Source of the DNA: Propionivibrio sp.
Lineage (GTDB): Bacteria > Pseudomonadota > Gammaproteobacteria > Burkholderiales > Rhodocyclaceae
Assembly (NCBI GenBank): GCA_003249625.1
Contig: QKII01000003.1
Span: 1-17,235 of the forward strand
Length of the DNA stretch: 17,235 bases
Reading direction: 5' to 3'
The position numbers and the translations under genes are program-made. Shown here one piece after another: positions 14,464 to 17,235 of the stretch (position 1 is the first letter of the stretch; each line of letters starts with the position of its first letter). The notes beneath the pieces were generated by a model. That model worked only from the letters and a program-made list of their open reading frames with translations, did no database searches and was not told where the DNA came from.

Positions 14464-15429
14464 ATGCGAAGCGCGCAACGTGTCGTCATTGTGGCGGATT
14501 GTGATCATCCGTCGATTGATATAGAGCAAGGTGTTCTCAAGGACATTTGTCCGGAAATCCGTTGGTTGGCCTGCCGGACGGAGGATGAGGTCATCGCGCA
14601 GTGCCAGGATGGCGAAGGGATTCTCATCCAGTACGCACCGATGACGCGTCGTGTCCTGGAACAGCTTCCCCGCTGCAAGGTCATTGCCCGCTACGGCGTC
14701 GGGGTTGATACGGTGGATCTGCTGGCTGCTTCTGAACTTGGTATTGTCGTCAGCAACGTTCCCGATTACGGTACGAACGAGGTCTCGGACCACGCGTTGG
14801 CCATGATGCTCTGCCTGACGCGCAAGGTTCCCCAGGCCAATGCGCTGATCAAGCGCGGACAATGGGATTTCCGATTGATGTATCCGGTGCATCGTCATCA
14901 GGTGCAGACGATCGGCATTGTCGGCGTCGGACGCATCGGTCAGGCCATGGCACACAAGACACACGCGCTCGGGATGAAGGTCGTGGCCTATGACCCTTAC
15001 GTCAATCCGGATTCGTTGCCCGATTACATCACCCTGGTCAGTCTCGAAGATCTGCTTCGCCAGTCGGATGTCGTTTCGGTGCATTCCCCCCTCACCGACG
15101 TGACGCGCAACCTGCTCGACGAATCAATGTTGAGGTTGATGAAACCCACTGCCTATCTAGTGAATACGGCACGTGGCTGCATCGTTGACGAAGTGGCGCT
15201 GGACAAACTGCTTACGGAAAAGAAACTGGCTGGTGCCGCGATGGACGTGCTCGCGGTCGAGCCCGGGCCGATGACGCATCCGCTGTTCAAGCACGAGAAT
15301 TTCTATTGCACGCCGCACATGGCCTGGCACTCGGAAGAATCGGCGCAGGAACTGAAACGCAAGGCGGCCGAGGAAACCCGGCGCGTGCTGCGCGGTGAAG
15401 CGCCGCTGTACCAAGTCAATAAATTCTGA
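14464..15429 (+). CDS. D-2-hydroxyacid dehydrogenase, phosphoglycerate dehydrogenase/CtBP-like
   Basis: A 321-residue NAD-dependent D-2-hydroxyacid dehydrogenase, typical length without an ACT domain. The NAD motif is GIVGVGRIG (151-159), the catalytic arginine R237 lies in NTARG, E266 in AVEPGP and H285 in TPHMAWHSEES, completing the Arg-Glu-His set. The family reduces 2-keto acids to D-2-hydroxy acids or the reverse. The sequence around the active site (PHMAWHSEES) resembles the CtBP-like branch rather than SerA. In a sugar-acid locus a 2-keto-hexonate such as 2-ketogluconate or 2-keto-L-gulonate is a reasonable guess. A strong AGGGGGG (14453-14459) precedes ATG 14464. It opens a three-gene operon controlled by palindromes B and C. 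Confidence 0.88.
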   Translation: MRSAQRVVIVADCDHPSIDIEQGVLKDICPEIRWLACRTEDEVIAQCQDGEGILIQYAPMTRRVLEQLPRCKVIARYGVGVDTVDLLAASELGIVVSNVPDYGTNEVSDHALAMMLCLTRKVPQANALIKRGQWDFRLMYPVHRHQVQTIGIVGVGRIGQAMAHKTHALGMKVVAYDPYVNPDSLPDYITLVSLEDLLRQSDVVSVHSPLTDVTRNLLDESMLRLMKPTAYLVNTARGCIVDEVALDKLLTEKKLAGAAMDVLAVEPGPMTHPLFKHENFYCTPHMAWHSEESAQELKRKAAEETRRVLRGEAPLYQVNKF

Positions 15430-15439
15430 GGAACAATCC

Positions 15440-16447
15440 ATGCAAAGCATTCAATACTGCGGGACGAAAGAGGTAGTTGTTGGTGAGAAAGTGGTGCCGG
15501 AAGTGGGGCCTGGGGAAGTTCTGATCAAGGTGGCGTACGCGGGTGTGTGCGGTTCCGACATGATCATCTACCAGGGTGTGCACCCTCGGGCGAAGGCCCC
15601 GCTGGTGATGGGTCACGAATTCTCGGGGACGATCGTCAAGGGGCACAGCGCGCTGCCGGCGGGCACGCCGGTGACGGTGTACCCGCTCCTGAGTTGTGGC
15701 CACTGCGACCCCTGCAAGAACGGCTACCCGCACGTCTGCAACACGCTGAAACTGATCGGCATCGACTGCGACGGCGGCATGGCCGAATACGTCAAGGTGC
15801 CGGAGGACAAGGTTCTGCCCATCCCCGCCGACCTCTCCCTCAAGCTTGGCGCCTTCATCGAGCCCATCGCTGTCGGCGTCCATGCTGTCAGCCGCTCCGG
15901 CTACAAGCCCGGTGACACCGCGGTCGTCTACGGTGCAGGCCCCATCGGCCTCTGCGTCGCCTCCTGCCTCAAGTACTTCGGCGCCTCGCAAGTCCTCATC
16001 ATCGAAGCCAACCCCCACCGCCTCGACGTCGCCAGGCAACTCGGCTTCACCACCATCAACGCCGCCCAGGACGACATCCGCGCCAAGGTGCTTGAATACA
16101 CCAACGGCCACAACGCCGACCTCGCCTTCGACTGCGCTGCGCACCCCAGCGTGCATGGCACCATCCTCGAAATTCTCCGCGTCCAGGGCACCGGCATCGT
16201 CGTTGGCTCCTACAAGAAGCCCGCCGAAGTTGATCTCCTCAAGATCGAATTCAAGGAGCTCACCCTGATCGGCATTCGCGTCTACACCCCGCGCGACTTC
16301 GAAATCGCCATCCGCATCCTCCAGAGCGGATGCATCGACTTCGACAAGATCCTCACCGTCGCCACCCCGGAAGAAGCCCCGCAACAATTTGCCAATCTTC
16401 TCTCCGGCCAGACGGACGCCATCAAGATGCTCTTCCAGCTCAGCTAA
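15440..16447 (+). CDS. Zinc-dependent medium-chain dehydrogenase, hexonate (RspB/IdnD-like) type
   Basis: A 335-residue zinc alcohol dehydrogenase-family enzyme. Catalytic ligands are C37 (GVCGSD), H59-E60 (MGHEF) and E141 (IEPIAVGVHA); structural zinc cysteines are C86, C89, C92 and C100; the NAD motif is YGAGPIGLCVAS. Overall layout, including FDCAAHPSV followed by a hydrophobic ILRVQGTGIVVGSY, recalls E. coli RspB (DAACHPS), a starvation-sensing/L-gulonate oxidoreductase-type protein, more than sorbitol dehydrogenase. A hexonate such as L-gulonate or L-galactonate is a plausible substrate; this is inference. ATG at 15440 has AGGA at 15429-15432, overlapping the stop of the preceding gene. 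Base composition changes sharply near 15815, about codon 126, from G-rich to C-rich on the coding strand while the frame stays open. Confidence 0.85.
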   Translation: MQSIQYCGTKEVVVGEKVVPEVGPGEVLIKVAYAGVCGSDMIIYQGVHPRAKAPLVMGHEFSGTIVKGHSALPAGTPVTVYPLLSCGHCDPCKNGYPHVCNTLKLIGIDCDGGMAEYVKVPEDKVLPIPADLSLKLGAFIEPIAVGVHAVSRSGYKPGDTAVVYGAGPIGLCVASCLKYFGASQVLIIEANPHRLDVARQLGFTTINAAQDDIRAKVLEYTNGHNADLAFDCAAHPSVHGTILEILRVQGTGIVVGSYKKPAEVDLLKIEFKELTLIGIRVYTPRDFEIAIRILQSGCIDFDKILTVATPEEAPQQFANLLSGQTDAIKMLFQLS

Positions 16448-16920
16448 TAACGAAAAAAGCTAAACCAGGAATTCCCATGCTCGACATCTTTAGTCTCAAG
16501 GGCAAAGTTGCCCTCTTCACCGGTGCCAGTCGCGGCCTCGGCAAAGCCATGGCCGTCGGCCTCGCCAAAGCTGGCGCCGACGTCGCCGTCGTCGGTCGCA
16601 AACGCGACCAGGACGTCATCGACCAGATCACCGCCCAAGGGCAGCGCGGCCAGTTCTACGAACACGACCTTGCCGACCTCGACGGCATTCCCGCCCTCGT
16701 TGCCAAGGTCAAAGCCGAGTTTGGCAAGATCGACATCCTTGTCAACAACGCTGGTGTCCAAAGCCGGCACAAGGCCGCCGAATTCCCGCGCAGCGACTGG
16801 AACTACGTGATCGACGTCAACATGAACGCAGTCTTCTTCATGTGCCAGGAAGTTGGCAAGCTCATGCTCGCCCAAGGCAAAGGCAAGATCATCAACATCG
16901 CCTCGCTGCTCTCCTTCCAG
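15815..16920. other. Segment with reversed G/C skew across two genes
   Basis: Counting by hand, 15481-15540 has 27 G and 9 C, whereas 16021-16080 has 14 G and 27 C and 16861-16920 has 11 G and 23 C; 16921-16980 returns to 24 G and 17 C. Codons in the segment end mostly in C (GCC, CTC, ATC, ACC). Both edges fall inside genes and both frames continue. Confidence 0.6.
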
Positions 16921-17232
16921 GGAGGGCTGACCGTACCGGCCTACGCGGCGAGCAAGGGCGGAGTGGCGCAATTCACCAAGAGCCTGTCCAACGAATGGGC
17001 CAGCCAGGGCATCAACGTAAACGGGATTGCGCCGGGCTACATGGATACCGAGATGAACACCGCGCTGCTGGCCGACGGCACGCGCAGCCGGCAGATTCTC
17101 GAACGGATTCCGGCGAATCGCTGGGGCAAGCCGGAAGACATGGTGGGTGCGGCGGTCTATCTCGCGTCGGACGCGTCGGACTACGTGAACGGCACCATCA
17201 TCACCGTCGATGGCGGATGGATGGGGCGGTAA
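16477..17232 (+). CDS. kduD: SDR-family oxidoreductase, KduD/IdnO-type
   Basis: A 251-residue classical short-chain dehydrogenase. Cofactor motif TGASRGLG (15-22), NNAG (90-93) and the catalytic S143, Y156 and K160 are all present. Resemblance to E. coli KduD is strong at FSLKGKVA, KIDILVNNAG, GKIINIAS-LLSFQGG, NEWA, VNGIAPGYM, RIPANRWG and SDYVNG. KduD interconverts 2-keto-3-deoxygluconate and 2,5-diketo-3-deoxygluconate. Some segments (NNAGVQSRH, KAAEFPRSDW, GYMDTEM) are closer to IdnO, the 5-keto-D-gluconate 5-reductase, so gluconate 5-dehydrogenase is an alternative that would pair with the IdnD-like gene. The start at 16477 follows AGGA (16467-16470). The coding-strand skew flips back near codon 148. 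The stop lies three bases from the window end; whether more genes follow is unseen. Confidence 0.85.
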   Translation: MLDIFSLKGKVALFTGASRGLGKAMAVGLAKAGADVAVVGRKRDQDVIDQITAQGQRGQFYEHDLADLDGIPALVAKVKAEFGKIDILVNNAGVQSRHKAAEFPRSDWNYVIDVNMNAVFFMCQEVGKLMLAQGKGKIINIASLLSFQGGLTVPAYAASKGGVAQFTKSLSNEWASQGINVNGIAPGYMDTEMNTALLADGTRSRQILERIPANRWGKPEDMVGAAVYLASDASDYVNGTIITVDGGWMGR

Positions 17233-17235
17233 ATA

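Noticed and set aside
15416..16387. 323-codon minus-strand open frame rich in Asp, Glu, Gly and Val
   Set aside because: It is the reverse shadow of the zinc dehydrogenase; its biased composition mirrors the C-ending codons on the plus strand.
1..17235. Search for tRNA, rRNA, CRISPR arrays, insertion sequences and phage genes
   Set aside because: No cloverleaf-like sequence, regularly spaced repeats, transposase or integrase motif, or terminal inverted repeats were found on reading both strands.

Overview
The window reads as chromosome of a GC-rich Gram-negative bacterium, most likely a betaproteobacterium (Rhodocyclales-like). That assignment is an inference from codon style, the housekeeping genes and the TRAP-type transport; no rRNA, tRNA, insertion sequence, phage gene or CRISPR array was seen.

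Layout. Positions 1-4101 are ordinary chromosome: a tiny Cys/Lys-rich ORF (15-83), a YcbL-type metallo-beta-lactamase-fold hydrolase (379-1023), a DUF123/GIY-YIG-like protein whose start overlaps its stop (1010-1375), a reverse-strand EAL-like/HDOD signalling protein (1384-2601) and the rRNA methyltransferase RlmD (2803-4101). From 4102 to the end the window is a sugar-acid utilisation island in three transcription units plus a regulator. (i) A TRAP transporter in the order DctP-DctM-DctQ (4378-7322), with a strong intrinsic terminator and a second hairpin between the binding protein and the permeases. (ii) A convergent GntR/FCD regulator (7344-8054) divergent from a six-gene operon (8183-14343): fructuronate reductase-like UxuB, mannonate dehydratase UxuA, a YhcH/YiaL (DUF386) protein, a Gfo/Idh/MocA oxidoreductase, a YiaK/DlgD-like 2,3-diketo-L-gulonate reductase and an IdnD-like L-idonate 5-dehydrogenase. 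(iii) A three-gene operon (14464-17232): a D-2-hydroxyacid dehydrogenase, a zinc alcohol dehydrogenase and a KduD/IdnO-type short-chain dehydrogenase.

How it fits together. The TRAP system probably imports a hexonate or hexuronate. Seven different oxidoreductases then interconvert keto- and hydroxy-sugar acids, and UxuA drains the mannonate branch to 2-keto-3-deoxygluconate. The set resembles parts of E. coli uxuAB, yiaKLMNO and idnDO merged into one locus, but no sugar-acid kinase, KDG/KDPG aldolase or uronate isomerase lies inside the window, so the pathway must be finished elsewhere.

Regulation. Two circuits are visible. A 15-bp palindrome of the type TGGAA-N5-TTCCA occurs once before dctP and twice before the 14464 operon, one copy lying exactly in the spacer of a TTGACA promoter. 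Separate GntR/FCD-type sites occur before uxuB (two GTATAC cores) and in the dctP leader (TGGTCTGACCA). The most unexpected sequence signal is an abrupt switch in G/C strand skew and codon style across about 15815-16920. It begins and ends inside two adjacent genes without breaking either reading frame, suggesting a recombinant mosaic.
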